From contig NZ_WBXN01000004.1 of NCBI RefSeq assembly GCF_008973465.1, forward strand, positions 5,248,501 to 5,312,500: DNA of 64,000 nt, written 5' to 3'. Positions 16,782 through 26,803 of the stretch are shown piece after piece. The notes beneath the pieces are model-generated. The model had not been told where the DNA came from, made no database searches, and was given only the letters and a program-made list of their open reading frames with translations. The translations under genes and the position numbers were made by a program. Position 1 is the stretch's first letter. Each line of letters starts with the position of its first letter. The stretch is from Streptomyces sp. SS1-1. GTDB lineage: Bacteria; Actinomycetota; Actinomycetes; Streptomycetales; Streptomycetaceae.

Positions 16782-18082
16782 CACTCCTGATGTTCATCCT
16801 CGGCATAGTGCTGTTCGCGGTCGGGCTGCTCTTCTCGATCGCCTGGCACGAGCTGGGGCACCTGTCCACGGCCAAGCTGTTCGGCATCCGTGTGCCGCAG
16901 TACATGGTCGGCTTCGGCCCGACCATCTGGTCGCGGAACAAGGGCGAGACCGAGTACGGCATCAAGGCGATCCCGTTCGGCGGCTACATCCGGATGATCG
17001 GCATGTTCCCGCCCGGCCCCGACGGCCGGCTGGAGGCCCGCTCCACCTCGCCGTGGCGCGGCATGATCGAGGACGCGCGCTCGGCGGCCTTCGAGGAGCT
17101 GAAGCCGGGCGACGAGAACCGCCTGTTCTACACGCGCAAGCCGTGGAAACGGGTCATCGTGATGTTCGCGGGCCCGTTCATGAACCTGATCCTCGCGGTC
17201 GTCCTGTTCCTCACCGTGCTGATGGGCTTCGGCATCCAGCAGCAGACCACCACGGTCAGCTCGGTCTCCCCGTGCGTCATCGCGCAGACCGAGAACCGCG
17301 ACACCTGCAAGGCGTCCGACCCGCGCTCCCCGGCCGCGGCCGCGGGCATGAAGGCCGGCGACAAGATCGTCGCCTTCGGCGGCGTGCGCACCGAGGACTG
17401 GAACACCCTCTCCGACCTCATCCGTGACAGCGCCGGCAAGCAGGTGCCGATCGTCGTCGACCGGGACGGCCGCGAGGTCACCCTCCAGGCGAAGATCGCC
17501 ACCAACCGGGTCGTCAAGAAGGACGCGAGCGGGGCGTACGTCGAGGGCGAGTACATCAAGGCCGGCTTCCTCGGCTTCAGCGCGGCCAACGGCGTCGTCA
17601 AGCAGGACTTCGGCGAGTCGGTGACCTGGATGTCGGACCGGGTCGGCGACGCCGTCGACTCCCTGGTGGCCCTGCCCTCCAAGGTCCCCGCCCTGTGGGA
17701 CGCGGCCTTCGGCGACGGCCCCCGCGAGCCGGACTCGCCGATGGGCATCGTCGGCGCGGCCCGGGTCAGCGGGGAGATCGCCACGCTCGACATCCCGGCG
17801 TCCCAGCAGCTGGCCACGTTCGTCTTCCTGCTGGCCGGGTTCAACCTCTCCCTGTTCCTGTTCAACATGCTCCCGCTGCTGCCGCTCGACGGCGGTCACA
17901 TCGCGGGCGCCCTGTGGGAGTCGCTGCGCCGGAACCTGGCGAGGGTGCTGCGCCGGCCGGACCCCGGCCCGTTCGACGTGGCCAAGCTCATGCCGGTGGC
18001 GTACGTCGTCGCCGGGGTCTTCGTCTGCTTCACGCTGCTGGTACTGGTCGCGGACGTCGTCAACCCCGTCCGAATCTCCTAG
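16778..18082 (+). CDS. rseP: Site-2 intramembrane metalloprotease (RseP family)
   Basis: This 434-residue M50 peptidase has its zinc motif H24-E-L-G-H28 in the first transmembrane helix, a PDZ domain around residues 175-270, and the third metal ligand in the [13 protein letters not shown] helix near residue 365. The family cuts membrane-bound anti-sigma factors or signal-peptide remnants after a first cleavage. Translation is coupled to dxr through ATGA. A perfect hairpin follows, so dxr and rseP form a two-gene unit. Confidence 0.93.
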   Translation: MTLLMFILGIVLFAVGLLFSIAWHELGHLSTAKLFGIRVPQYMVGFGPTIWSRNKGETEYGIKAIPFGGYIRMIGMFPPGPDGRLEARSTSPWRGMIEDARSAAFEELKPGDENRLFYTRKPWKRVIVMFAGPFMNLILAVVLFLTVLMGFGIQQQTTTVSSVSPCVIAQTENRDTCKASDPRSPAAAAGMKAGDKIVAFGGVRTEDWNTLSDLIRDSAGKQVPIVVDRDGREVTLQAKIATNRVVKKDASGAYVEGEYIKAGFLGFSAANGVVKQDFGESVTWMSDRVGDAVDSLVALPSKVPALWDAAFGDGPREPDSPMGIVGAARVSGEIATLDIPASQQLATFVFLLAGFNLSLFLFNMLPLLPLDGGHIAGALWESLRRNLARVLRRPDPGPFDVAKLMPVAYVVAGVFVCFTLLVLVADVVNPVRIS

Positions 18083-18107
18083 CCGTACGGAAGTCGTACG
18101 GGCGTCG

Positions 18108-18140
18108 AGGCGGCCCGGGGCCCTGTGCCCCGGGCCGCCT
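18108..18140 (+). terminator. Terminator of the dxr-rseP unit
   Basis: A perfect 13-base stem (AGGCGGCCCGGGG at 18108-18120 pairs with 18128-18140) has a 7-base loop. It lies 26 bases after the rseP stop. Confidence 0.8.
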
Positions 18141-18262
18141 TCCATCGAGTGGGTTTACGGGGCGTGAGGTGAGGGGCTGAGCGTGCGTGCCGTAATCTCG
18201 AAGCCTGGAGCCCGCTGCTGACGGGACCGGACCTTGATCCACGACTTGGGGTTGCACAGCAG

Positions 18263-19420
<1,158 letters not shown>

Positions 19421-19539
19421 CCCGCCCGCACTCCGACCGCCCCCGGCCGGGACCACCGGTCACGACCGCGGGGCGGCACGCCCCGACTTCCGCGGGTACA
19501 GTGCGGGGACCAGCAGAACCCCAGCGTGAGGCCCCGCAC

Positions 19540-20388
19540 GTGTTGACCCAGACCACCTCACGGGTGCTCGAACCGAGTGACCTGGACGCCGCGCTCGCCG
19601 TCCTCGACCGCGAGCCGGTCGCCAACGCCTTCGTGACGTCCCGCGTCCAGGTCGCGGGCCTCGACCCCTGGCGCCTCGGCGGCGAGATGTGGGGCTGGTA
19701 CGAGGACGGCATGCTGACGTCCCTGTGCTACGCGGGCGCCAACCTCGTCCCCATCTGCGCCACCCCGCGCGCCGTGCGCGCCTTCGCGGACCGCGCCCGC
19801 CGGGCCGGCCGCCGCTGCTCCTCCATCGTCGGGCCCGCCGAGCCCACCGCCCAGCTGTGGCGGCTGCTCGAACCCACCTGGGGCCCGGCCCGCGAGGTCC
19901 GCGCCCACCAGCCGCTCATGGTCACCGACCACATGCCGGCCGACATCGCCCCCGACCCGTACGTCCGCCGCATCCGCAAGGACGAGATGGAGACGATCCT
20001 CCCGGCGTGCGTGGCCATGTTCACCGAGGAGGTCGGCGTCTCGCCGCTCGCCGGCGACGGCGGCCTCCTCTACCAGGCCCGGGTCGCGGAACTCGTCGGC
20101 TCCGGCCGCTCCTTCGCCCGCCTCGACCAGAACGGCAAGGTCGTCTTCAAGGCGGAGATCGGCGCCGCCACCGACCGCGCTTGTCAGATCCAGGGCGTCT
20201 GGGTGGCCCCCGAGTACCGCGGCCAGGGCCTCGCGGCGCCCGGGATGGCGGCGGTCCTGCGCTACGCCCTCGCGGACGTGGCCCCGGTCGCCAGCCTCTA
20301 CGTCAACGACTTCAACACCGCGGCCCGCAGGACCTACCGCAGGGTGGGCTTCCAGGAGGTCGGCGCCTTCATGAGCGTCCTGTTCTGA
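19540..20388 (+). CDS. GNAT-family acetyltransferase with N-terminal DUF4081-like domain
   Basis: The protein has 282 residues. The start is GTG 19540, with GTGAGG 8 bases upstream. The N-terminal half (about 1-130) is a degenerate GNAT-like domain of the DUF4081 type. The C-terminal half carries the acetyl-CoA motif VWVAPEYRGQGLAAPGM (Q/RxxGxG/A) and an NDFNTAARRTYRRVGF end. The acceptor is unknown. It follows ispG after 119 bases and may be cotranscribed. Confidence 0.82.
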   Translation: MLTQTTSRVLEPSDLDAALAVLDREPVANAFVTSRVQVAGLDPWRLGGEMWGWYEDGMLTSLCYAGANLVPICATPRAVRAFADRARRAGRRCSSIVGPAEPTAQLWRLLEPTWGPAREVRAHQPLMVTDHMPADIAPDPYVRRIRKDEMETILPACVAMFTEEVGVSPLAGDGGLLYQARVAELVGSGRSFARLDQNGKVVFKAEIGAATDRACQIQGVWVAPEYRGQGLAAPGMAAVLRYALADVAPVASLYVNDFNTAARRTYRRVGFQEVGAFMSVLF

Positions 20389-20472
20389 GGGCGGCCCGCC
20401 CGCGCGGGCGGGAAGGGTCCCCGCCAGGCCGTACCAGCACCTTCGCACGGCAATGCTTGTAGGCTCCCCACC

Positions 20473-21036
20473 ATGCGCCTTCCCGGTCACGCACACCGCC
20501 GCCACCCCGACGACATCGTGATCGGCCCGCTCGACCTGACGGCCCGGGTCGACGAGGCCCTCGCCGTCCAGGCGGTGGCGTTCGGACTCGGCCCCGACGA
20601 AGTCGCCGTCCGCCGCCAGATCGTCCTGCGGCACATGACCTACCCCGGCGCCCGCGCCCTCGGCGCCACCGACGGCGACCGCCTCGCCGGCTTCGTCTAC
20701 GGCATGCCCAACAGCCGCGGCCACTGGTGGTCCACGGTGGTGGAGCCGTACCTGCGCGCCCAGGGCCTCGACGACTGGCTCGACGACTCCTTCGTCATCA
20801 CCGAGCTGCACGTCCACCCCGCCTACCAGAACCGGGGCGTGGGCCGCGCCCTGATCACCACCATCACCGACAGCGCCGACGAGCCGCGCTCGATCCTCTC
20901 CGCGATCGACATGGACAGCCCGGCCCGCGGCCTCTACCACTCCCTCGGCTACCAGGACCTCGCACGCCGGGTCCTGTTCCCCAGCGCCCCGAAGCCGTAC
21001 GCCGTGATGGGCGCCCCGCTGCCGCTACGCCGCTAG
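20473..21036 (+). CDS. GNAT-family N-acetyltransferase
   Basis: The protein has 187 residues in one GNAT domain. The acetyl-CoA pyrophosphate loop is VHPAYQNRGVGRAL (R/QxxGxG/A) near residues 115-128, followed by LSAIDMDSPARGLYHSLGYQ, the conserved beta6-alpha4 segment. There is no membrane or export signal. The substrate cannot be inferred. It lies 84 bases behind another acetyltransferase and 132 bases before proS. Confidence 0.82.
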   Translation: MRLPGHAHRRHPDDIVIGPLDLTARVDEALAVQAVAFGLGPDEVAVRRQIVLRHMTYPGARALGATDGDRLAGFVYGMPNSRGHWWSTVVEPYLRAQGLDDWLDDSFVITELHVHPAYQNRGVGRALITTITDSADEPRSILSAIDMDSPARGLYHSLGYQDLARRVLFPSAPKPYAVMGAPLPLRR

Positions 21037-21129
21037 GCCCTTCGTCTCGATCAGACCCCGCTCCGTGATCCGGCCTGATCCAAGCGAAGGCCATAACCGA
21101 TTTCCACCGTCCCGTCCCGCCCGGCTAAC

Positions 21130-21158
21130 CTCCTGCCATCAACCACATCCGGCAGGAG
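21130..21158 (+). promoter_or_regulatory. Hairpin covering the proS ribosome binding site
   Basis: CTCCTGCC (21130-21137) is the exact complement of GGCAGGAG (21151-21158), with a 13-base loop. The second arm contains the proS SD (CAGGAG, 21153-21158), 10 bases before ATG 21169. Translation could be limited by this stem. Confidence 0.45.
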
Positions 21159-21168
21159 TACGAGAACC

Positions 21169-22872
21169 ATGGCGAAAGCACCGGTCCAGCGCATGTCCCA
21201 GTTGATGGCGAAGACGCTGCGCGACGACCCGGCGGACGCCGAGGTCCTCAGCCACAAGCTGCTGGTCCGCGCTGGATACGTCCGTCGCACGGCGGCCGGC
21301 ATCTGGTCCTGGCTGCCCCTCGGCAAGCGGGTCCTGGCCAACGTGGAGCGCATCGTCCGTGAGGAGATGGACGCCATCGGCGCCCAGGAGGTGCTGCTGC
21401 CCGCGCTGCTGCCGCGTGAGCCGTACGACGCCACGGGCCGCTGGGACGAGTACGGCCAGGAGCTGTTCCGGCTCAAGGACCGCAAGGGCGGCGACTACCT
21501 GCTCGGCCCGACCCACGAGGAGATCTTCACCCTGCTGGTGAAGGACCAGGCGTCCTCCTACAAGGACCTGCCGGTCATCCTCTACCAGATCCAGCACAAG
21601 TACCGCGACGAGGCCCGTCCCCGGGCCGGCATCCTGCGCGGCCGCGAGTTCCTGATGAAGGACTCCTACTCCTTCGACACGGACGACGAGGGCCTGGCCC
21701 AGTCGTACGCCCTGCACCGCCAGGCCTACCAGCGCGTCTTCGAGCGCCTCGGCCTGGACTACCGCATCTGCGCGGCGACCGCCGGCGCGATGGGCGGCTC
21801 GAAGTCCGAGGAGTTCCTGGCCCCCGCCGAGGCCGGCGAGGACACCTTCGCCGACTGCCCGAACTGCGACTTCGCGGCGAACACCGAGGCGATCACCTAC
21901 GAGCTGAAGCCGGTCGAGGCCGCGGACGTGCCCGCGCTCGAGGAGATCCCCACCCCGGACACCCCCACCATCGAGACCCTCGCCGCCCACCTCGGCGTCC
22001 CGGCCTCGGCCACCCTGAAGAACCTGCTGGTCAAGGTCGACGGCGAGATCGTCGCCGTCGGTGTCCCCGGCGACCGCGAGGTCGACATCGACAAGGTCGA
22101 GGCGCACTTCGCCCCGGCCGTCGTCGAGATGGTCACCGAGGCGGACTTCGCCGCACGCCCCGACCTGGTGCGCGGCTACGTCGGCCCGCAGGGCCTGGGC
22201 GAGAAGGTCACCTACCTCGCCGACCCGCGCGTGGCCCCCGGCACCTCCTGGATCACCGGCGCCAACAAGGAGGGCACGCACGCGAAGAACGTCGTCGCGG
22301 GCCGTGACTTCGAGGTCGACACCTACGTCGACGTCGTGGTCGTGCAGGAGGGCGACCCCTGCCCGAAGTGCGGCACCGGCCTCAAGCTCGACCGCGCCAT
22401 CGAGATCGGCCACATCTTCCAGCTCGGCCGCAAGTACGCCGACGCCCTCAAGCTCGACGTCCTCGGCCAGAACGGCAAGCCGGTCCGCGTCACCATGGGC
22501 TCCTACGGCATCGGCGTCTCCCGTGCGGTGGCCGCGCTCGCCGAGCAGACCGCCGACGACAAGGGGCTGTGCTGGCCCGCCGAGGTCGCCCCGGCCGACG
22601 TGCACGTGGTCGCCGCCGGCAAGGCCCTGCAGACCGAGCTGGCCCTCGACGTCTCCGAGAAGCTGTCCGCGGCCGGGCTGCGGGTGCTGTGCGACGACCG
22701 CGCCGGTGTCTCGCCGGGCGTGAAGTTCACGGACTCCGAGCTGATCGGCGTCCCGCGGATCCTGGTGGCCGGGCGCCGCTCGGCCGAGGGCGTCGTCGAG
22801 CTGAAGGACCGCAGGACCGGTGAGCGCGAGGAGCTGACGGTGGACGAGGCGATCGCCCGCCTGACCGCCTGA
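21169..22872 (+). CDS. proS: Prolyl-tRNA synthetase (bacterial type)
   Basis: This 567-residue class II synthetase charges tRNA-Pro. Motif 1 lies around residues 45-75. Motif 2 is seen as [24 protein letters not shown]-type sequence near 146-168, and motif 3 is GSYGIGVSR near 444. The editing (INS) domain typical of bacterial ProRS sits between motifs 2 and 3 (about 225-385) and starts near the zinc-like CPNC pair at about 226. The C-terminal anticodon domain is complete. SD CAGGAG lies in a hairpin. The last codons run into an 8-base tandem repeat. Confidence 0.97.
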   Translation: MAKAPVQRMSQLMAKTLRDDPADAEVLSHKLLVRAGYVRRTAAGIWSWLPLGKRVLANVERIVREEMDAIGAQEVLLPALLPREPYDATGRWDEYGQELFRLKDRKGGDYLLGPTHEEIFTLLVKDQASSYKDLPVILYQIQHKYRDEARPRAGILRGREFLMKDSYSFDTDDEGLAQSYALHRQAYQRVFERLGLDYRICAATAGAMGGSKSEEFLAPAEAGEDTFADCPNCDFAANTEAITYELKPVEAADVPALEEIPTPDTPTIETLAAHLGVPASATLKNLLVKVDGEIVAVGVPGDREVDIDKVEAHFAPAVVEMVTEADFAARPDLVRGYVGPQGLGEKVTYLADPRVAPGTSWITGANKEGTHAKNVVAGRDFEVDTYVDVVVVQEGDPCPKCGTGLKLDRAIEIGHIFQLGRKYADALKLDVLGQNGKPVRVTMGSYGIGVSRAVAALAEQTADDKGLCWPAEVAPADVHVVAAGKALQTELALDVSEKLSAAGLRVLCDDRAGVSPGVKFTDSELIGVPRILVAGRRSAEGVVELKDRRTGEREELTVDEAIARLTA

Positions 22873-22889
22873 CCGCCTGACCGCCTGAC
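22858..22889. repeat. Four 8-base tandem repeats across the proS stop codon
   Basis: CGCCTGAC is repeated four times without change (22858-22865, 22866-22873, 22874-22881, 22882-22889). The proS stop TGA is inside the second unit. Because each unit carries a TGA and the period is not a multiple of three, any frame meets a stop within 24 bases, so slippage cannot extend the protein much. Confidence 0.9.
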
Positions 22890-22902
22890 CGGCACACCTC
22901 TG

Positions 22903-22944
22903 CGACGTCCGGCCGTCCCTCGCAGGAGGGGCGGCCGGACGTCG
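22903..22944. terminator. Terminator between proS and the convergent small gene
   Basis: A 13-base perfect stem (CGACGTCCGGCCG at 22903-22915, complement at 22932-22944) continues inward with TCCCT/AGGGG pairs. It lies between convergent genes and probably works in both directions. Confidence 0.75.
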
Positions 22945-22964
22945 TCCGCGGTCCGGCGGCCGGG

Positions 22965-23210
22965 TCAGCCGGCCTCGGCCGCGTGCAGGCGGGGCAGCAG
23001 TTGCTGGGGGAGTTCGACGCCCATGCCGCAGAAGCAGCGCAGCGGTCCGCCCCGGGAAGCGGGAGCCCCCAGGTCGATGATGAGGATGTCCGCCACTTCT
23101 CTGAGCACGTCACCCGCCGGGGCACTGCGAGCCACCCTGATGCTGACTTCGTCGGGGTCCCAGACCGCGATGCTCGCCAGACCGTCCGTCACGGCAATGC
23201 GCACGCACAC
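22965..23210 (-). CDS. Small conserved hypothetical protein
   Basis: The protein has 81 residues from GTG 23210, with a very good SD (GGGGAGG) five bases away, which is the main reason to accept it. It contains two beta-rich segments (RIAVTDGLASIAVWDPDEVSIRVA), a helix and a CFCGMG pair of cysteines. There is no signal peptide. I do not recognise the family. The arrangement is convergent with proS, and the HTH gene at 23401-23826 lies upstream on the same strand. Confidence 0.65.
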   Translation of the reverse strand: MCVRIAVTDGLASIAVWDPDEVSIRVARSAPAGDVLREVADILIIDLGAPASRGGPLRCFCGMGVELPQQLLPRLHAAEAG

Positions 23211-23400
23211 AACTGCCTCCCCAGGAATGCCTACGGCACGAGCGTTCCGCTCCGGGAGGTCAGCGGCTGACTGATGGTACCGATGTGTGTGGGGTTCGTG
23301 AGGACTTTCGTCATATTCTCCCGGAGCGCGCCTTGTATACGTTAGGCACCGGGGATGACCGGCGGCCCGCTCCGCGCGTGACGCTCGCCCGCCGCTGACC

Positions 23401-23826
23401 TCAGACGATACGGCTGACCTGGAGCATCGCCTCGGCGTCCTTGAGCAGCGCGCGCTGCCGTGACTCCGGCAATTGCCGGTACAGCTTGAGGAGCCGGGCC
23501 TCGCGCTCGTCGCCGCTGGGTCCCGGCACCGGCCGGCCCACCGCCTCGAAGAACTCGCGCGGTGTGGTGCGCACGCCCCAGCGCCGGAACACGTCGACCA
23601 TGGCCCGCAGCTTCTCCGGGTCGATGCGCGAGGTGCCGCGCGTGCGGTTCATCCAGGCGTTGAGCGTCGGGTACGAGATGCCGGACTCCGCCGCCAGGTC
23701 CTTCTGGGTCCGGTCGGGCACCTGGGCCAGCAGGCGTTCGAGCAGGGCCGCCAGATCCTCGTCCCGCCGCTGGGCGTGCGGGGCGGCTTCGGGATCGGCT
23801 GGGGGATGGCTCCGCTGGTTCGTCAC
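23401..23826 (-). CDS. XRE/Cro-type helix-turn-helix regulator
   Basis: The protein has 141 residues from GTG 23826. The HTH lies at about residues 38-62 (TQKDLAAESGISYPTLNAWM, with the recognition helix around YPTLNAW). An Arg/Asp-rich start and a helical C-terminal region (LLKLYRQLPESRQRALLKDAEAM) that may dimerise flank it. It is divergent from an ECF sigma-factor gene. The shared 276-base region holds several ATCTAC boxes, so this protein is a good candidate for binding them and controlling both genes. Confidence 0.85.
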   Translation of the reverse strand: MTNQRSHPPADPEAAPHAQRRDEDLAALLERLLAQVPDRTQKDLAAESGISYPTLNAWMNRTRGTSRIDPEKLRAMVDVFRRWGVRTTPREFFEAVGRPVPGPSGDEREARLLKLYRQLPESRQRALLKDAEAMLQVSRIV

Positions 23827-23849
23827 GACTCAGAGGATCGGTCATCAAT

Positions 23850-24076
23850 ATCTACAAGCGCAAGTAGATCGCAGATCGGCGAACGGGCTTCGGGAGCACG
23901 CCGGAGCGTTCCGGGGGTGCCGATGCTCCTGTGCGCCCCGTCCGCGCCCTCAAGTCTCACGCTCCGTAGGCTTCTTGACACGATATGCATCTACATGAAG
24001 ACTGTAGGCGCCCTGGGAGGGGATCGCGGGTTTCCGCCGTGGCCTGCGCGCGTCCGTCCAAGGAATCTACATCTAC
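23850..24076. promoter_or_regulatory. ATCTAC-box operators and sigma-gene promoter
   Basis: The 276-base divergent region contains ATCTAC-N8-GTAGAT (23850-23869), an ATCTAC (23989-23994) with GTAG nine bases later (24004-24007), and two directly adjacent ATCTAC copies (24065-24076) just before the sigma-factor SD. A -35-like TTGACA (23975-23980) places the second box within the promoter spacer. The clustering in both promoters and the leader suggests one dedicated DNA-binding protein, probably the HTH product next door. Confidence 0.6.
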
Positions 24077-24102
24077 ATGCGTATTGCAGAGGAGGAGCCG
24101 TC

Positions 24103-24693
24103 GTGTCCCATCCGGACAACGTCACCACCGCCCCGGCCGGTCCGGAGCCCGAACTGGTCGCCCGGGCCCGCGCCGGCGACCGGGAGGCGTTCGCCGCCCT
24201 GTATTTCGAGCACTACCGCGTCGTCTACGCGTTCCTCCTGGTTCGCACCCGCAACAGACATCTCGCCGAGGACCTCACCCAGGAGGTGTTCGTCCGCGCC
24301 CTGCGCCGCATCGGCACCTTCCACTGGCAGGGCACCGCCTTCGCCGGCTGGCTCACCACGATCGCCAAGAACCTCTGGCTCGACGAACTCGGACGCGGCC
24401 GCACGCGATGGGAGACCCCCGTCGCCGAGTTCGACGACCCCCGGGACGCCCAGCGCGGCACCGAGGCGCTCGTCCTGCGCGAACTGGACGCCGTCGAGGC
24501 CCAGGAGACCGTCCACACCGCCCTGCACCGGCTCAACCCCCACCAACGGCACTGCCTGGAGCTGCGCTTCCTGGACGAACTGAGCGCGCAGGAGACCGCG
24601 TTGGCCATGGGACGCAGCGTCGGCGCGGTCAAGACGCTCACCTACCGGGCGCTGCGCAAACTGCGCTGGACGACGGAGGCGGTGTCCGCGTGA
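24103..24693 (+). CDS. ECF-type RNA polymerase sigma factor
   Basis: The protein has 196 residues. The start is GTG 24103, with SD GGAGGAG at 24090-24096. Region 2 is at about 20-90 (DLTQEVFVRALRRIGTF, then FAGWLTTIAKNLWLDEL), and region 4 is at about 135-190 (LELRFLDELSAQETALAMG, SVGAVKTLTYRALRKL). There is no region 3 and no extra C-terminal domain. No recognisable anti-sigma factor is adjacent. The next gene overlaps by GTGA and may have that role or act as its partner. Regulation by ATCTAC boxes upstream is likely. Confidence 0.9.
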   Translation: MSHPDNVTTAPAGPEPELVARARAGDREAFAALYFEHYRVVYAFLLVRTRNRHLAEDLTQEVFVRALRRIGTFHWQGTAFAGWLTTIAKNLWLDELGRGRTRWETPVAEFDDPRDAQRGTEALVLRELDAVEAQETVHTALHRLNPHQRHCLELRFLDELSAQETALAMGRSVGAVKTLTYRALRKLRWTTEAVSA

Positions 24694-25400
24694 ACGGCAA
24701 CAGCCCCGCCGCCGGGGGCGCGGTCCGCGCGGTCCTGCGGTCCGTGGACCCCGAACCCGTCGCCGTCGCCCTCCCCCTCGGCCCCGGCCGGCCCCCGGTC
24801 ACCGTGCTGCACCGCACCGCGGACGGGCGCTGGTCCCGCGGGCCCCGCCCGCTCACGGATCTGGAGCGCAGGGCCCTCGCCTGGGACGCCTCGTGCGCCC
24901 GCGCGCGCTCCGTCGCCCGCGCGGTCGAGCGCCACCTCGCCGGGCACGCCGGCCCCTCCGACGTCCGCGTCGACGGCGACCGGGTCCGGGTCGCGCTGCG
25001 CGTGGACGGCGCCGAGTGCTGGACCCGCTGGCGCGCCTACTTCCACATCACCGCCGTCGGGGAGGGAAGCCGCCCCCACACCCTCGTCGGCGACGGCGAG
25101 CGCGACGGCGTCCGCGTCACCGTGGTGGCCCACGGCGCCGCGCCCCGGCGGCGGGGGCGCCGCCCCTTCCGCGTCGGCGACGCCACCTACGACCTCGCGG
25201 CCCCGCTGCGCGACGCCCACGGCGACGTCTGGTACTTCCAGGGCTGCCGGCGGCCCGACGGGATGCCGCTGCTGTCCCTGGACGGGCGTCCCGAACGGTG
25301 CTCCCTGGCCAACGTGGCGGCTCATCTGGGCCCCCTGTCCCCGGTGTGCGACACCCGCCGCGCCGGGGACCGCACGTCCCCGCCCGAGCCGGCCGGATGA
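24690..25400 (+). CDS. Hypothetical protein coupled to the sigma-factor gene
   Basis: The protein has 236 residues. The GTG at 24690 overlaps the sigma stop (GTGA) and has SD GGAGG at 24675. It is soluble, Arg-rich and mainly beta in pattern (VRVALRVDGAECWTRW, YFHITAVGEG), ending with DVWYFQGCRRPDGMPLLSLDGRPERCSL. There is no membrane segment and no zinc anti-sigma HxxxCxxC motif. I do not recognise a family. The strict coupling to the sigma factor and to the WhiB-like gene behind it suggests a shared regulatory job. Confidence 0.65.
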   Translation: MNGNSPAAGGAVRAVLRSVDPEPVAVALPLGPGRPPVTVLHRTADGRWSRGPRPLTDLERRALAWDASCARARSVARAVERHLAGHAGPSDVRVDGDRVRVALRVDGAECWTRWRAYFHITAVGEGSRPHTLVGDGERDGVRVTVVAHGAAPRRRGRRPFRVGDATYDLAAPLRDAHGDVWYFQGCRRPDGMPLLSLDGRPERCSLANVAAHLGPLSPVCDTRRAGDRTSPPEPAG

Positions 25401-26155
25401 CCCCGGCGGTACCCGACGGCGGATCACGGATCTGGGAACTGCGCGCGGCCTGCCGGGAGTGGGACGCCGATCTGTGGTTCACCCGCCGCACGTGGCCCCT
25501 CGCGGTCGCGATCTGCGCGCTCTGCCCCGTGCTCGAACCATGCCGGGACGCCGTGCTGCGACGGGAGCGGGGCCTGCCCCGATGCCGCCGGCAGGGCGTC
25601 GTCGCGGGCCTCACGGGCCCCCAGCGGCACGCCCTGGAACAAGGCGGCCTGGCGGCACCCCCCACGCCGGCGCCCCGGCTCACACCGACCGCCCCACCCG
25701 AGCACGCGCCCTCGCGCCCGGGAGAGACGGCCTCGACCGAGCCTGCGGCGCCCCGGGTCGCGGACACCCAGCCCCACCCGGTGCCGTTCACCGCGGCGGG
25801 GGAGGAGACCCGGCCCGCCCCCGGCCGGCGTCCGTCCCCATCCGTGGCTCGGTCCGAGCCCACGCCGCCGCCGGCCTCGCGGGAGGAGACCCCGCCGGCC
25901 CCCGGCCGGTGCGCGACCGAGGCGTCGCACCCCAGGTCCGACGACACGGCCCCGCACGAGCGGCGGACGCCCGAGCGGGGCGACGCGCCCCCGCGCACCC
26001 GCCCGGCGCCCTGTGGCACGCGCGCCGCCTACCAGCGGCATCTGCGACGGGGCGAACCCGTCGACGCGGCATGCCGGGCCGCCAACACCTATGAGGCCGG
26101 CCGCTACCGCCGCACCGGCTCCACCCGCGCCCGCCCTCCGCGCCCACCCGACTGA
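25397..26155 (+). CDS. WhiB-like iron-sulfur protein with long C-terminal extension
   Basis: The protein has 252 residues, against about 80-130 for typical Wbl proteins. C19, C40, C43 and C49 form the C-xn-C-x2-C-x5-C set that binds a [4Fe-4S] cluster, and GVVAGLT stands for the usual G-V/I-W-G-G turn. Residues 85-200 are a Pro/Ala/Arg-rich linker. The last 45 residues hold a separate motif, CGTRAAYQRHLRRGEPVDAACRAAN, which I have seen as a short stand-alone unit in phage and plasmid proteins of actinobacteria. It overlaps the previous gene by ATGA. Wbl proteins often act with sigma factors. Confidence 0.78.
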   Translation: MTPAVPDGGSRIWELRAACREWDADLWFTRRTWPLAVAICALCPVLEPCRDAVLRRERGLPRCRRQGVVAGLTGPQRHALEQGGLAAPPTPAPRLTPTAPPEHAPSRPGETASTEPAAPRVADTQPHPVPFTAAGEETRPAPGRRPSPSVARSEPTPPPASREETPPAPGRCATEASHPRSDDTAPHERRTPERGDAPPRTRPAPCGTRAAYQRHLRRGEPVDAACRAANTYEAGRYRRTGSTRARPPRPPD

Positions 26156-26165
26156 CCCGCGCCGC

Positions 26166-26803
26166 CGCCCGTTCTTGGAGACCCGCATGTCCCGGCCTTC
26201 CGCGCCCCCTCCCGGCGCGCCCCTGCAGCGCCGTCGCGTTCCACGGTCCGCGTGCCGCGCCGGAGTGCCCGGTGGCCGGACCTGCCGTCCGTTCGCCGCC
26301 CGTTCTTGGAGACCCGCATGTTCCAGGCCCTGCGTGGGCCGTCCCCGCGCGCCCCTGCCGCATCGCGGCCTTCCACGGTCCGCGTGCCGCGCCGGCGTCG
26401 GCGGCCCGGCCGGCAGCCCGTTCGCCGCCCGTTCCGGGAGAACCGCATGCCCCCGCCCCGCGTGCCCCTGGTGCGCCGCCGTCTTCCTCGGTCCGCGTGC
26501 GGCGCCACGGTGCCCGGCGGCCCGGCCCGCCGCCCGTTCCCGGGGGCCCGCATGCCCAGGCCCCGCGTGCCCCGCCCCCCGCGCCCCTCCCGCGCCGTCT
26601 CCCTTCCCCGTCCGCCTCGCCCACCCGCCTGACCCGCACCACCCCCCGTTCACCGACCGTCTCCGAGGAACCGCATGTCCAGGCCCTCCCCGCCCCCGCC
26701 CCGCGCACCCCTTCCGCGCCGTCGCCTTCCCCCGGACGCGTGCCGCGCCACAGGGGCCGGCGGTTCGGGCCGCGGCCGTTCGTCCATCGTCACGGAGTAT
26801 CCG
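26166..26803 (+). repeat. Six degenerate ~105-131 base repeats, each with SD-like motif and ATG
   Basis: The 648 bases between two genes hold units starting at about 26166, 26297, 26426, 26531, 26643 and 26773. The first four share CGCCCGTTC, then a mostly GGAG-like stretch, then CCGCATG exactly 21 bases after the unit start. The last two have 10-11 extra bases. The ATGs are at 26187, 26318, 26447, 26552, 26675 and 26804. From the second on, all spacings are multiples of three, and the sixth is the start of the following gene. A shared peptide RRPFxxxRM is read across units 2-4. There is a stop at 26630 between units 4 and 5. Confidence 0.8.

Noticed and set aside
24690-25400. The sigma-linked protein as a zinc-binding anti-sigma factor
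   Set aside because: The HxxxCxxC motif and a membrane helix are both absent. Its role is left open.
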